A stretch of DNA of 64,000 nucleotides from Hyperoplus lanceolatus (taxonomy: Eukaryota > Chordata > Actinopteri > Uranoscopiformes > Ammodytidae): positions 1,240,001 to 1,304,000 of the forward strand of contig CM049408.1 in NCBI GenBank assembly GCA_026929865.2, written 5' to 3'. Position numbers and translations under genes: made by a program. Shown in pieces: positions 12,223-24,158 of this stretch (position 1 is the first letter of the stretch; each line of letters opens with the position of its first letter). Below the pieces are notes generated by a model that ran no database searches, was not told the DNA's origin, and worked only from the letters and a program-made list of their open reading frames with translations.

Positions 12223-14035
12223 ATTGTAGGTGGAGCAGAACTTCCAACACGCATGTGACCGGTATCAGCTTTAAGCTCCTCTCTTCACTCCTCATCATAT
12301 CACATTTCACATACAGTACATTTCAAAATGTTAATATGTTTTTGTTTTGTGCTTTTTTTCCTCTTTCACACTGCTATTAGTTCAATTTGAGTTAGAGCTG
12401 TGTCCCAATTACTTAATGGCTGGGGGGAGGGGGTGGGGCAGTTTGACCGATGTCATGTCTACACAAACATTGTGTGCAGTTCATATGCTGTTCCATTCAG
12501 TAAACTGTCTGAATTGCTTGTGTAGAGTTGGGACACAGTGTCTGTCTAACATTTTACTAACATCGGTCAGTTTGCTGTGTTGTTTCATTTTTACTTTCCC
12601 TAAATGCAACTTCCTTTAAGCATGCATCAACATCCTTTAGTAGAGCTCAAACTAAACAACACTAAAAACTAATCCCAAACTCTTCTCTGCTGCGCCACAA
12701 GTTCATGTTTACAGACTAACATTACAGATATATTCTTCATGAGAGAGGAGCTCGTCTTACAGTCAAGTGCCTTTCTCAACACTGTTTTGTTTCTCTATTG
12801 TGTGCATCTGGTTGTAGTGTGTGCAAAATTTAAATGGCTTCATCTTAACATTTTTCATTTGATGATTTTGACCGGTCATATTTTTTTGTATCTATCCCAC
12901 TTGATCCCTGACATTTTGGTTCTGAATATTGTTTTTGGCTTATAAAATATGTTTGCTTTATTTTTTTCTGACATTCAGATAATATTTAGATCAGTGTGAA
13001 CATTTTTGGTTTTATATATAATTAGACTTCTTTGGATTTGGGACTTAGTTCAGTGACTAACGGAGTGTGTTTTATTTTCTACAGTACTGATTTCTGACAA
13101 ATGTTTCATTAAAAGAACAAGTTACAAACCACAACAGTTGCACAAATCAACTTAACTTCAGCGATTTTTATAAATGTATGCCCACGCCTGCATATTAGTT
13201 GGTGAAACAGTTTCATATCTACTTCTCCCATATATTCCATTTTTCATATTTCTAAAAATCTATTTTGACAAAAAAATAATCCTTGCTAAATAATATTTTG
13301 ACTGTAAGACAACAAAAAAAACAATGAATTGCATGGCTAAAAAGTTGCAGTTTAGGGTTTGTCAGACTTGTAAGTGTTAGAGTTGTTCTTTTCTGTAGAT
13401 GGGCATGTCTATTGCTCATTGTTTGTATATCCCATCCCTTCCTTACAGCCAAAAGCTCTAATGCCGCCCGACCGCTTCGTACTGCCTTTACATGGACATG
13501 GCAACTGACTCACACTGTCACCCTCATCACCCTCATCTCCTATGTAGTATGTTCATAGGCCACACCCCTTCTTCACCATCTCCCTTGTCTTTAGATATAT
13601 TAAAATATGAATCCATCCATCCATTCTACACTAAAGAAAAGGACAATTTAAGCAACAAAAAACTGTATCATAAATAGATTTGAGATACTATTAAAGTCTA
13701 TTGCAATGAAAAAAAATATAGGTACACATTTTTTTGTATAAAGAAATTATTTGCCAGGAAAAAAAAAAAAAAAAAAAAGATTTATGGTGTTTATTTTTTA
13801 TGTTATGTGGTGTGGGTGTATGTGTTGTTGCCTCCCTGTACCATCGTGTTTTAAGGTAGAACACAATCTGCTATGGTTAAAAATGATCCTCAGCGGCACT
13901 CAGTGGCTATCCAACATTCTTTTCACAACTTTCTTCCTTTGTAAATTCTTTTCTTCATGCCTAAATCACGAGGGCAATTAATTGATGTAAGTTGACAATT
14001 ACACTTTGTATCACTCGATTGAAATGTTCTTTTAA

Positions 14036-14444
14036 AGATGCAGTTTGCAAAATATGATTATAATATTACCACTAGTAAATGATTTGATATAGAACAACCA
14101 GGTCATGATTATGAGTTTCCTAGCATTGTGCTTGTAAAGCGTATGGGTTTCTGTGTATTAGACTCATTCACCAATGCTTTCTTGTGTATCAAATAAACTC
14201 ATGACGAAAAAACTCCTAATCCTTCGGTTGTACCATATGATCCTGAGACGCAACTAGGAATTGTTCCAAGTACAACGGAGTGGTTGTTGGGAAGATTTTT
14301 ATAAAAAACATATTGGCTGACTCACTTTTCAGCATATAGTTCTACTTTATATGAACACAATATGCTACAGTACTACCTTCAAGAAGTATTGAATCAGCGA
14401 CACAAACTAAAGGCAGGAATAGCTAAAAGCTTGCAAACTGCATC
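14036..14444. mobile_element. MITE with TTAA-type ends, ~410 bases
   Basis: The left end AGATGCAGTTTGCAAAATAT is mirrored by the right end AAGCTTGCAAACTGCATCT. TTAA precedes the left end (14032-14035) and a mutated form (TCAA) follows the right end. A TTAA target suggests piggyBac-type mobilisation. Confidence 0.65.
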
Positions 14445-14942
14445 TTCAATCACACTGTGGATGAATCTTTAGAAGTCATTCAGAGTTTGAAATAGAACAG
14501 AATCGATAATGTAAAGAATTCTACGCTTGTGGATGTATACTGTATGTATGTTGGTGTCTGTTATCATTTGTGACCCACTTAACAGTTTTAGAATTTAGAA
14601 TGTGCATGAATGATTGAGTATGCACATTGAAGACGGCTGTGGGTAATTTTCATGTCAATGGCAGTGTGAATATTCACTTCAATGATACCCTGATGTCACT
14701 TTTTTCAACAACAAAAAAAGTTAATCAAACTTTTTGCATTCCTCCTTAAAAATGAGTTCTTGGCATCTATCAAGCTGTATCACTGGTAACTCTTCTATTG
14801 AAGAGAATAATTCCATTCACATCAAAAAATATTTGAATTGTATAAATTATGGTTGCACACATTTAACACGATCTCCAACTATTAAAGAGTTAACAAGACA
14901 ATTACAAAGTTAGAAATGTGGTTATTTGAAGCTATTTATTAA

Positions 14943-15407
14943 AGGTGAAGTAAGCGATTTATTTATGTTAATATAAGTGTTAAATCGCTCTTTATTCATA
15001 CAGTGATCACTTATATAGTGTGCGCGTTTCATAAAGCCGATCTCTTAGTCACTCACTCTGCATGTAATTGGCAAATAAACTTTTCGGGGATCCTACTACT
15101 AATAACCAATCAGAAGAGAGAACGCTACAAACCGGCACCCTTCTCACTGCTGGTGCACGTGCAGAGCGACAGATGAGTGAATGTGTATGCGCCTACAACG
15201 GTGGAGCAGGTAAAAATCCTTCCCAAAGTCTGTTTTGATGGTTTTTATCATGTTTTATAACACTTATGGATCTGAGATGATGCTAGATAACTCGCTGCTT
15301 GAAGACCGCATTGCATTAATGTGGTGACGTGGGAACGAGGGAGGGGACTGCTAACTGCAGTCACTGACAGGAAGTTAGCTAAACTGACCATTCCGCTTAC
15401 TGAACCT
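14943..15407. mobile_element. MITE with TTAA target duplication, 465 bases
   Basis: The left end AGGTGAAGTAAGCGAT and the right end ATTCCGCTTACTGAACCT are inverted copies. TTAA lies at 14939-14942 and 15408-15411. It is compatible with a piggyBac-derived non-autonomous element. Confidence 0.75.
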
Positions 15408-15675
15408 TTAATAAATAACAGTGTAGATGACATGGATGACAGTACAGGTCATGACATTTTCCCCTCACTTTAGTATTTGACAAAGGACACTGAGCATTAA
15501 GTGGACTTTACTCTGTCATTGACATTGTGTGCACTTCAAGTCAAAGTTATAGTTGAACAGAATCTTCGGTCACACAGCTGCTAGTTTGAAAATCAGAACA
15601 GTGAAAAGATCATGAAAAATAATCAGTGTTGTGACAAAACAAAACATTATGCAATCCAATTCTTTATCAATGATC

Positions 15676-15828
<153 letters not shown>

Positions 15829-16609
15829 TATCAAACAATTTAATATAATTCACTGATGGATGGATTACAAAATCATTTATTTTTACATTCTTACAAACAG
15901 ATGCATCTTCACTACATAGCCGTGTGCTCTTTTAATGTAATGGAACTTGAAAATGAAGTTTACATTTACCTCCACAACAGCTCTGCATCTGAGAAATGTC
16001 TGTCCAACTATAACACCAATGTTGTGTACTGTAATAACAAACACAAGAGGTTTAAAATGTTAATAATGATGAAAGCCATGCAGTGACCCTGCTGTTAGTC
16101 TGCCCTCTCTACTATGATATGATTGGTTATTTGGATCAAACCTATCTACATAAATGTGTGTTGTGAAATGATTACCTTTTACTATGAGAAGTTCTACTTC
16201 TCATCCAATAAAGGGGGAGGGCAATTTGAATGTAAGTACTCTGCTGAATACGTTTTCATTCATTTTAGCACATACATTATATCAGTTTACTTTATGGGAT
16301 TTTCCTGTCCCATTAAACGTTTAGTAAATGATATCAAGAAGAAACTAAAAATAATGTAATATATTAGGCACATTGAATTTAAAACAACTCTTCTTGGTTT
16401 TTGCGGATCATCCTTGCACACCTCTTAAGCCTCTTTATATTTACATACAAATATGCCAATTTTCTTTTAAAATGGTTATATCTGAACTGAATCTAGTTCA
16501 TTGTCATGGATCTGGTTTGAGCTGTTGCCTGTTTCTCTGTCTAGATGTTTTCTAATCAATCCCCAATGCTTCCTTGCTAACATGCCTACCGTTGTGTCTC
16601 CAACCTCAG

Positions 16610-17159
16610 GAGCTGAGTTAGTCATTCCAGTACTTGAGGATCCATTAGCGCACCCCTCTGTAGCTCTTCATTCCCACTCCCTCAACCCCTCCACCCACTC
16701 CTCACCATTAATGAGACCGACCAAAGAGTCCCAGTCCAAGGCCACTGAGGCGGGGGTCCCCTTGCTTGTCGGACCGAGGCAGCGATGCTTGTGATGCTGA
16801 TGGCTTGGTGATATATCGGGGGTATGGCTCTGGGGAAGCGTTCTAACACCGGCCCCCCTACTGATGATGACCAGATCAGACCTTGTCCACACGTCAGCCT
16901 TTTGAAGCTCACGCAGCCCCAGACTGTTAGCCCCTAACACACCTTCAGACTACCGCCATACCACTAACCGCCGACCAGAGCCGCACCACCGCCACCTCTG
17001 CCTCCACCGCACAACCCTCCACAATGGCAAAATGAATAAAAAGCCCCGGCCCAGACCTAGTGTTGCTTCCATTGCCCCACAACATCCTTTGAGGTAGACA
17101 GCACCAAGCCGAGAGGGGCCTGTTAATAACCTCCCCAATGTTCCGTAATATACCCACAG
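16610..17159 (+). pseudogene. nrxn3: nrxn3 terminal-exon extension (splice site 5), frame-shifted
   Basis: A polypyrimidine tract and AG at 16608-16609 open an exon whose first frame reads GAELVIPVLEDPLA, a segment I recognise from the long splice-site-5 form of mammalian neurexin-3. This frame stops at TGA 16792-16794. Homology continues in other frames: [17 protein letters not shown] and GYGSGEAF from about 16767 to 16848, then PPTDDD, then NGKMNKK, PDLVLLPLP, FEVDSTK, and [10 protein letters not shown], which runs into the intact tail. At least three frame changes are therefore needed, several at runs of C or G (for example CCCC near 16760 and near 17075). Either the long form has decayed in this fish, so that use of this acceptor makes a truncated secreted neurexin, or the bases contain homopolymer errors. 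The incoming phase equals that of the short-form acceptor at 17159. Confidence 0.75.
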
Positions 17160-17464
17160 CACTCCCCACAGAGCCGGGCGTCAGGCGAGTTCCAGGGCCA
17201 GAGGAAGTGGTCCATGAGTCTAGCAGCACCACCGGGATGGTCATCGGCATAGTGGCGGCCGCTGCCCTGTGCATCCTCATCCTGCTCTATGCCATGTATA
17301 AGTACAGGAACAGAGACGAAGGCTCCTACCAGGTGGACGAGAGCAGGAACTACATTACCAACTCCGCTGTGCAAAGCAATGGCGCTGTCATGAAGGACAA
17401 ACAGCAGAGCTTGAAAGGCAGCAACAAGAAACAGAAGAATAAGGACAAGGAGTATTATGTGTGA
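17160..17464 (+). CDS. nrxn3: Neurexin-3, last coding exon (membrane segment and cytoplasmic tail)
   Basis: Neurexin-3 is a presynaptic adhesion receptor for neuroligins and other postsynaptic partners. This exon encodes the short juxtamembrane stalk ([12 protein letters not shown]), the segment [20 protein letters not shown] that begins the single membrane helix, the stop-transfer [11 protein letters not shown], and a tail ending in KDKEYYV, the PDZ-binding end that contacts CASK/Mint-type scaffolds. EPG(V/I)RRVPG is characteristic of neurexin-3; neurexin-1 has a different stalk. The preferred acceptor is AG at 17158-17159, which leaves two bases to complete a codon and yields the ALPTEPG junction expected for the short splice-site-5 form. 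The stop TGA is at 17462-17464. The upstream laminin-G/EGF exons are outside the window. Base composition and frame are intact, in contrast to the extension immediately upstream. Confidence 0.95.
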
Positions 17465-18950
17465 AGCTGAGACTTTGGTGAACACAAGAGGAAAGAAAGC
17501 ACTAAGAGAACACTCACTTACTTAGCAGTTTCCTCGTGAGGAGCTTTGACAAATGATGGTATACCATGGAACTTGAATTATCCCATACTGTGCTGAGTAG
17601 TTGAACTGATGACATGTACTGTAATATAAAGCACACTTACTATTGTAAGCATAATGTCAATGCTAAATAGCAACTTTAGAGACCTTACACTTCTATCTGG
17701 TCAGAGACGTTATCAGTATAGAAATATTCCACAGCTACATCATTCTCCTAAGTGACTTTTAGAGCTATGTGATCCTTGGCATTAAAAAAAGTTTTTCTAA
17801 AAATTGTTAATTACAAAAGGCTCATAATCTTATACATTTTTCAGCATGTAAGCAACATGTAGTGCTTAACGAACGGGGTCAGACACACTGTCATTGAAAA
17901 ACTAAAAAAAAGACTTGTTGTATCAGAATGACAGATTTCTATGGTTTGTGCATAATACAAGTGTGTTGTCCAACTTATTCTGATCAAAGCAAATGAAAAA
18001 ATTACAAAAAGAACAGCAAGAAGAGAAAACAATTTCTGTGTATAAAATGATACCAAGTGAGCAAATTGCCATGAATCTCCTAGAATCAGTTGGCCCTGAA
18101 TCTGATTCACCCCAATGACTGATAGACAGGCAGAAGTCGCCGTTCTCTTGGTAAAAAGCAAATGATTGTAAAATGCATGCCATCCAAATTCTACAGTAAA
18201 GTACAGTACAGTACAGTAAACGTCCAGTATACAGTGTTCAACTTGGACCGTTTTCTCTTTAATGCCAAACAGTTCTTCATCATCAGATCAGAACACAGAA
18301 CCCCTCAAAATGTTCGCTGTTGAAAAAGCAACCTCTTATAGAAAAGGTCTATTATCGATGCACAACCAGTTGTGGTTCAATCTTTTTGCAGAAGTGTGTG
18401 TTGGTTCATTGCCTATCGTTCTCTTTTATATGGAGGTGTCAGGAGGAAGACAAATGCAGTACTACGACACTGTTAACAAATGTGTATACAGAAATAAATC
18501 AGATGTTGAAAGTGTGAATTCTATCTGCTGTCACAGTCAACTGTGTCAAAAAAAATTGTTTACATATTTTATTACATGCTAGATGTTGTACTTTGTAGGT
18601 AGGAAATTGTACATATACCATGACAGTTGTAATTTTTAGTACCTCTATTGTACAGACTGATCATATGGTTAATCAGTGTATATCATGAGAAAGTCTATTA
18701 GCTGTTAATTTACATGGAGAGTAAATACATTTAATCAGAGAATGTGGAGAATCATATTGATATTTCATAAAGAATAAAAATGTATTGTTAGCCTAGAGAT
18801 CCAACCAGAGATGTTTCTAAAGTTGCATGAATATTTAACTACTTGCAGTTGTCCAACAAATACAAGGTGCCCTTTCATCTGTATCATGGCTTTTTTGTTC
18901 TGGGTTACACTAGTGTTATCTTTATAAAACAGAATAAAGTCCAAGTCATG
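17465..18950 (+). other. nrxn3: nrxn3 3' UTR (extent uncertain)
   Basis: AT-rich sequence without repeats follows the stop codon. Candidate polyadenylation signals AATAAA occur at 18493-18498, 18773-18778 and about 18933. No coding frame here resembles a known protein. The end cannot be fixed without transcript data. Confidence 0.55.
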
Positions 18951-20039
18951 ACAAAGACAGAAAGACAAAGAGGCTAATGCTAATGGATTGGGGTTTATTG
19001 TTAAGAAGAGCTAAAGTTATGTTTTTTAAACATTGGATTTTTCACCTGGAATCACTGTCTTGTCACCTTTTTCACCTTCATTGATTGACATCTTAAAAAT
19101 ATTTTACCGTCCATTTACTGTATGTTTTCATTATCAGCTCTTGTCTAAGATGACGCAGAGCTGCAGCCTTTTTCTCTTGTCTGAAGTTATCATTTTTGTG
19201 TTATAATTCATACTTTTCAGTTTGATAACAAACAAAACTTTATTTTTTCTTTCTCTGAAATTGTCCTGGGATGAATCCAATGATGCAATGACTCAAGGCA
19301 ATACTGCCTGGTCTGGCCCATGTTGTTCAGCCTACTAAAGCAGGTGGCTTCGTTGCCTTTGTAGGCCAATCACATGCAGTAATCAAATTAACTAAAATTG
19401 AAAGAAGACAATTTGGCCGTATTACACCAATTTTAGCTTCTCTTCATTTGCTTTTTATCCATGTCAGATTCAACTTAGCAGTTCTACTCAAATACTCCAT
19501 CCTTCTCTTCTCCATCCCATAACCAATAGAAGGCAGAAGCTGTAGGGCCTGTTTGTGTCATGCCTCCTCACACCGTGACACAGTCTGTCTTCTGTTGAGG
19601 CCATCTCATCTTTCTGCTTTAGCTTTCAGTGCATTGCATGTTCTTTGAATTGTGAACTTTCAGAAAACCCCTGCATCTGTCTCACTTCCTGTCTGTCTGT
19701 TGTCCAAGCAGTGTGTCTGTATCTCTCTATTTGCTCTAACCACTACACCATGAGCACCCACGCAGATCCATATTCTATATGTTTACAATCGTTCTATAAT
19801 TTTGCCACCCTGATTGTCCATACTGTAATTTTACAACGTTGTCACAACATCTATTGCATGTCTATCTGCCCTGGAGGAGGGATCATTTCTTTAAATTTTT
19901 GAGGATATTTCAGTTTATTTCCCTAACAAAGGGTTTTCTTCATGAAGATTGTCCGTATGCGAGTCAAAGGAGTACTATAATAAAAATAATAATACAAACA
20001 ATCATAATAATAAGAAGTATACAAAATATTCCATTACAT
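18951..20039. other. Intergenic, nothing recognised
   Basis: Unique AT-rich sequence between the nrxn3 3' UTR and the duplicated segment. It contains short ATAAT-rich stretches near 19980 and no element ends or conserved frames that I can identify. Confidence 0.5.
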
Positions 20040-20360
20040 CTTGCCAAAAAAAGAATGAAAGAAGAAAAAAAGAATTGCCTTCAATATTCGATTTTTTAAT
20101 TTTTTATTCAACTGTCTTTTTAGGAGAATATTAACTGTGAATAAACATGATGTTTGCATTAACATTTCTTTATCTGAAAAACATGTAGACTTGGTTCATC
20201 TAATCAGCTCTAAGAAGTGTCAGCAGGCAATCCCTTTCAGGCTGCATACAGCCTAAACCAAGCCCCAACCACAGCGAGTTCTGCCAGCATCCAATGCGGA
20301 AGTGACAAAAATTGCAGTAGCACCGGGTGGCCACTAAGGGCAGGTTGCAGTACAGAACAA

Positions 20361-20535
20361 TTTTTTTTTTTTTTTTTTTGCATTTTTATGCTTTATTGAC
20401 AGTGTAGAAAGAGTTGAAATGGGGCAGAGAAGGGAGTGACATGCAGAGAACGACCACAGGCTGGAATCGAACCCAGGTCCGCTGCCGGCCGAGGCCCATG
20501 GGGGGACGCCCTACCAACTGAGCTAAGGGCGCCCC
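20361..20535 (-). mobile_element. tRNA-derived SINE
   Basis: On the minus strand the element begins 'ggggcgcccttagctcagtt' (A box) and has B box GGTTCGATTCC at about 20467-20477. It then has a body ending 'tcaataaagcataaaaatgc' and an A-tail seen as T's at 20361-20378. The flanks GTACAGAACAATTTTT (20350) and GTACAGAGCAATTTTT (20536-20551) form a target duplication with one mismatch. Confidence 0.9.
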
Positions 20536-21054
20536 GTACAGAGCAATTTTTCGTTGACTCCCATGTTAAATATGCTGTTTTCACAGCATTATTAAACCTA
20601 TTTAGGTTCAAAAAAACATTTTAGTCTGTATGTTTAGTTCATATCTGCATGACAACAATGAGGAGGGTGAATTTTTCAAGATGGCTAGCTTTTATTCTAT
20701 TGGAGGTTAAAATATATTAATAATTAGGGCGAGGTCTCTTGAGTGACAGCCAGCTGCCCGTTAGCCCTCACTTAGCCTTGGAGGTATACGTCAGTTAAAT
20801 GGGCTTATCTCCCTCCCCCCGACTTCACATCAATGCCCTTTTTCAGCAAGAGGAAATGAGGTGGATTCAAACTCTGACAAGATGGCGACACGAATAGGCC
20901 AGGACGATTGGATGAAGTTGGAATAACCCGGATGCTACATCCATTTGATATACTATCTATGGGATAAACAACCTGCACCAACCAGTCAGGACACTCTATG
21001 TTGCCTTTGAGGCAAAACCCTGGGCACACAGAAAGCAAGGCAGTAGCAGAATGA

Positions 21055-23123
21055 AGGTGCGAACACACTGCACCTGACGCACGTCAAGATTACATTCAAA
21101 GCCAATGTACAAGCACGTGGAAGCATATAAACCAGCGAATCGGCGTCAAGCGGCGGGCGTTTCGCGCGGCGTGTAGACGCCCTTCATCTGCCGCGCGTCA
21201 TTTGCGGTGCGGCGAACACAGAAAGTTGCAAATATTGAACTTTTCAGCGTCCACGCGCCGCGATAGCCAATCAGCGTTGAAATTGCCCGGTGGTCTGCAA
21301 GACAAGGTGGGCGTTTGGAGAGTGAGGACATTGGGCTTCCTGATACATTCTGCGAATATGTGTATTTTGCATCTGTTTAGCTGTTGGTTGTACACTTGCC
21401 AAGGTAGCGCCGGTTAGCATAGTGAAACTCACCCAGCTGTGTGCTGTTCCGGAGGATAATATGAACCCAAACATGATGGCAGTGTCCGTGTGGAATTCCA
21501 ATATAGTACAACAAAGCACCGGTGTTGTCCTCCGTCAGACCTGGCGCACTTTCACTTTCAGGTAGGCTGATGCTGCCATTAATTTTTGCCGCTGAGCACA
21601 CAATGCTGTTGTTAATGTGTTCAGTAGGCTATGTTGCTGACCTGCTGTTAATGTGTGTGTATTTTCAAGAGGGGTTTGTCTTCATGCTGTTTGAATGCTA
21701 TTTGTGCCATGACTGCCGCTGGTTACACAGTGTACCTACATCTGTCTTTTGGCACAGCTGGACCATGTTGTTGTTGTTGTACCGTCAGTGTGACGGGTCA
21801 GATCTCAGAAACGACGTCGGCGTCAGGAATATATGACCAGTACTGGAGTTGAGGGGGGATGAGTGTGGATGGCATCCCCCTTGGAAAAAAAGATCGCAAA
21901 ATCATCCCCCTTCCAAAACGGCCATCCCCTCTTATTTTATCAATGAATGTGGAAGTATTATCACTATTTCAACATTTAGAAACACTGGCACTTAGGCTGC
22001 CGGTACTCCACTATGTCCTCGGTATCGGCGCTAGCCAGGGGCAGGTAAAATGTATTTATATTTTTTCAGCCAATTAAAAAATGTGTAGATAATATACTAT
22101 TACCATTCCTAGCTTCTGATTGGGTGGGCACGGCGAAAGCCCGCCTCCAAAATCACCCATCACCTGCTTTTCTGTGGTCAACCGTCAATCACGTCCACAG
22201 ACCGCAGTCTCTCCTTTGCAAAGGCAGTTAGTAGGCTCGCGGCAACTTTTTTCACACATTAACTTGTTCTTTCGGTTAGTAGCCTATATGCGGTGCGCAA
22301 AAGCTCATTCACTTCCTACTCTATACAAACCGTCTTATACAACCTTTTGTGTAGCGTATCGCTTATTTAAGCCTGTAAACAAGCCTAGTGCTGCTTCCGC
22401 CTCTCACGATGCTGCTGCTGGCACATCGGGGGGTCACTGTCTCTCCCCCTCAGCTAGCGCTCCCCCAAAGCCTTCTCTTCTATCGGCCCAGCCCACACAG
22501 GAACAATCAAAGTCGATTGCACATTGTGTTCTGCAGGTTTTGTTTTTTTATTTATTTTACATAAATAAGATTTTTCCCCCTTGCAATTTTACAAAGTTTG
22601 TCTGGATCATTCCTTAATATCAGTTTTTCTGACAGCACCCATACAACATTGATGTGTCTAAAAGCTCACATTACATTAACTGTCCCAAAAAGCAAGCGCA
22701 AAGATCTTGCAAGGGCAAAAAAGATCTGTGCACGCTCGCATCTCTGTCCACCTATTAGGCCTATTTCCATCAGCCCACCACCTGAATGGAGCGGCTGTTC
22801 AATCTCTGCGTCTTGACTCTTAAGATTCAGAATATTACAATGGTTTACTGATTTGCAAACTAATATGTGAATAAGGGAGTACTGGTACTCCCCCCCCCCC
22901 CATTTCAAGCACTGAATATAATATAATAAGTATCTCTTTCTGTGCTTAAACAATAATTAAAAGGGTACGCCATTGGTCCCCATCATATGCGCTGTCATCA
23001 GCACAAATGATCTGTCCTTAAACGTTAAAGCCAGTCCACCATCCCCCCTGATTTTTTTTTTACAACTCTAGTACTGTATATGACCCAATATGATCGAGCG
23101 GCGAGTGCAGTGTGTTCGCACCT
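21055..23123. mobile_element. PIF/Harbinger-like DNA element, 2.07 kb
   Basis: Ends AGGTGCGAACACACTGCAC and its inverse GTGCAGTGTGTTCGCACCT. The copy-B empty site reads gaaTAActc. The filled site reads gaaTGA[element]TAActc, so a 3-base TAA target duplication with one mutated base is inferred, typical of PIF/Harbinger. No transposase frame is recognisable inside; the frame at 22120-22617 shows no known motif. Confidence 0.8.
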
Positions 23124-23518
23124 TAACTCACTGCTGCTTGTAAGCTTCTGGTTTTGGAGCATGATCTAAAACACTAAAGGTGACTGATGAAAAAACATCA
23201 GAGTTTTTAACATGACCTCTGTTCTCTCACCTGGACTATGGTGGATAGACCTGACTATGGTCAATGGTGGTAAGAGGACAAGGTCTCAATAATAATTAAA
23301 AAAAGGAAATCACCTGCTTGAATCCATGGCTTCACAGTAGCTACCTGACAGTACAACTTCCTGGGCTGGAAAAGTCCTATCTGGACATGTGCCATATATG
23401 TCTAAAGTCTATCAACATTTTTTTATTTGAAATATGTTGTTTTTTAATCTTCGTTCTACATGCATTTTATTTCTGTAATTTTAGGTAGCCTTTTGAATAT
23501 CTAAAAACTAGCCTCTAA

Positions 23519-24158
23519 TGCCTCGTTTCCACCGAGTAGAGCGGGTCGGGTTGGAGCGGCTCAGAGCGGGACAGCTCACTTTTAAGAATCTCGGTGGTGT
23601 TTCCACCGCCGACTCTACTACTGGTAGGGCAGGGTTTAGGCTGGACGGCGATGGCCACTGCAAGAATATGGGTCAAACTATCGGGCTGTGGAACAACTGT
23701 GGTCAAGCCAGCGGTCTCTCGTTTTTGCTTGGTGAAACCAGCCGCTTCTTTATTTATTCCCCCGTGTTGTTGTGAGCGTAAACGCACAGAGACGGCTCGG
23801 TGCAACTGATAGAGACAGTGAGCGAACAGCGCTGGCTGCGGCAGCTACGTGACATTGTAGCATTGGGACACCAACTGATTCATTTAATGAAGAGGAAAAA
23901 CACTACACAATAAACAGTGCTTCACTCTTGCCAAGGTGACTACACACGGCGGATTTTTTCGACCAATAAACGGACGGCATGTGTAGCTCCGCCATTTCGG
24001 CACCCTTTCAGGCGGCTGGTACCCCAACGGAGGAGTACCGAAATTAGGAGCGGCTTAGAGCGGTGAGGTGCGCTTTTAACCATACCCTACCCAACTTTTG
24101 GCAAATAAAAAGCCAAAATACCCGGATCGAACCGCTCCGCTCGGTGGAAACGAGGCAT
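23519..24158. mobile_element. Inverted-repeat MITE, ~640 bases
   Basis: The left end TGCCTCGTTTCCACCGAGTA and the right end CTCGGTGGAAACGAGGCA are inverted copies. The interior near both ends repeats 'gagcggctcagagcgg'/'ggagcggcttagagcggt'. The flanks are TAA on the left and TTA on the right, so the target duplication is not clear. Harbinger-like is possible. Confidence 0.75.

Larger units (their letters stand above)
20040..23182. repeat. Copy A of local duplication, carrying two insertions
   Basis: 20040-20262, 20968-21050 and 23124-23182 match, in order, the continuous segment 25680-26035 (copy B). Shared landmarks are 'gtagacttggttcatctaat', 'ctttcaggctgcatacagcc', 'gaggcaaaaccctgggcaca' and 'ggttttggagcatgatctaa'. 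Copy A has two extra blocks: about 20263-20967 (containing a SINE) and the transposon 21055-23123. Both copies could alternatively be members of a dispersed repeat. Confidence 0.75.

Noticed and set aside
16543..16544. Alternative splice acceptor (ctgtctag) before the nrxn3 extension
   Set aside because: Good pyrimidine tract, but its reading phase does not match that of the short-form acceptor at 17159, whereas AG at 16608-16609 does. It cannot be fully excluded.
17170..17171. Splice acceptor cacag at 17170-17171
   Set aside because: Phase would work, but AG at 17158-17159 reproduces the ALPTEPG junction expected from neurexin-3 homologues.
22120..22617. 165-residue plus-strand frame inside the Harbinger-like element
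   Set aside because: No DDE, Myb-like or other transposase motif. Composition looks like chance in a GC-richer stretch.
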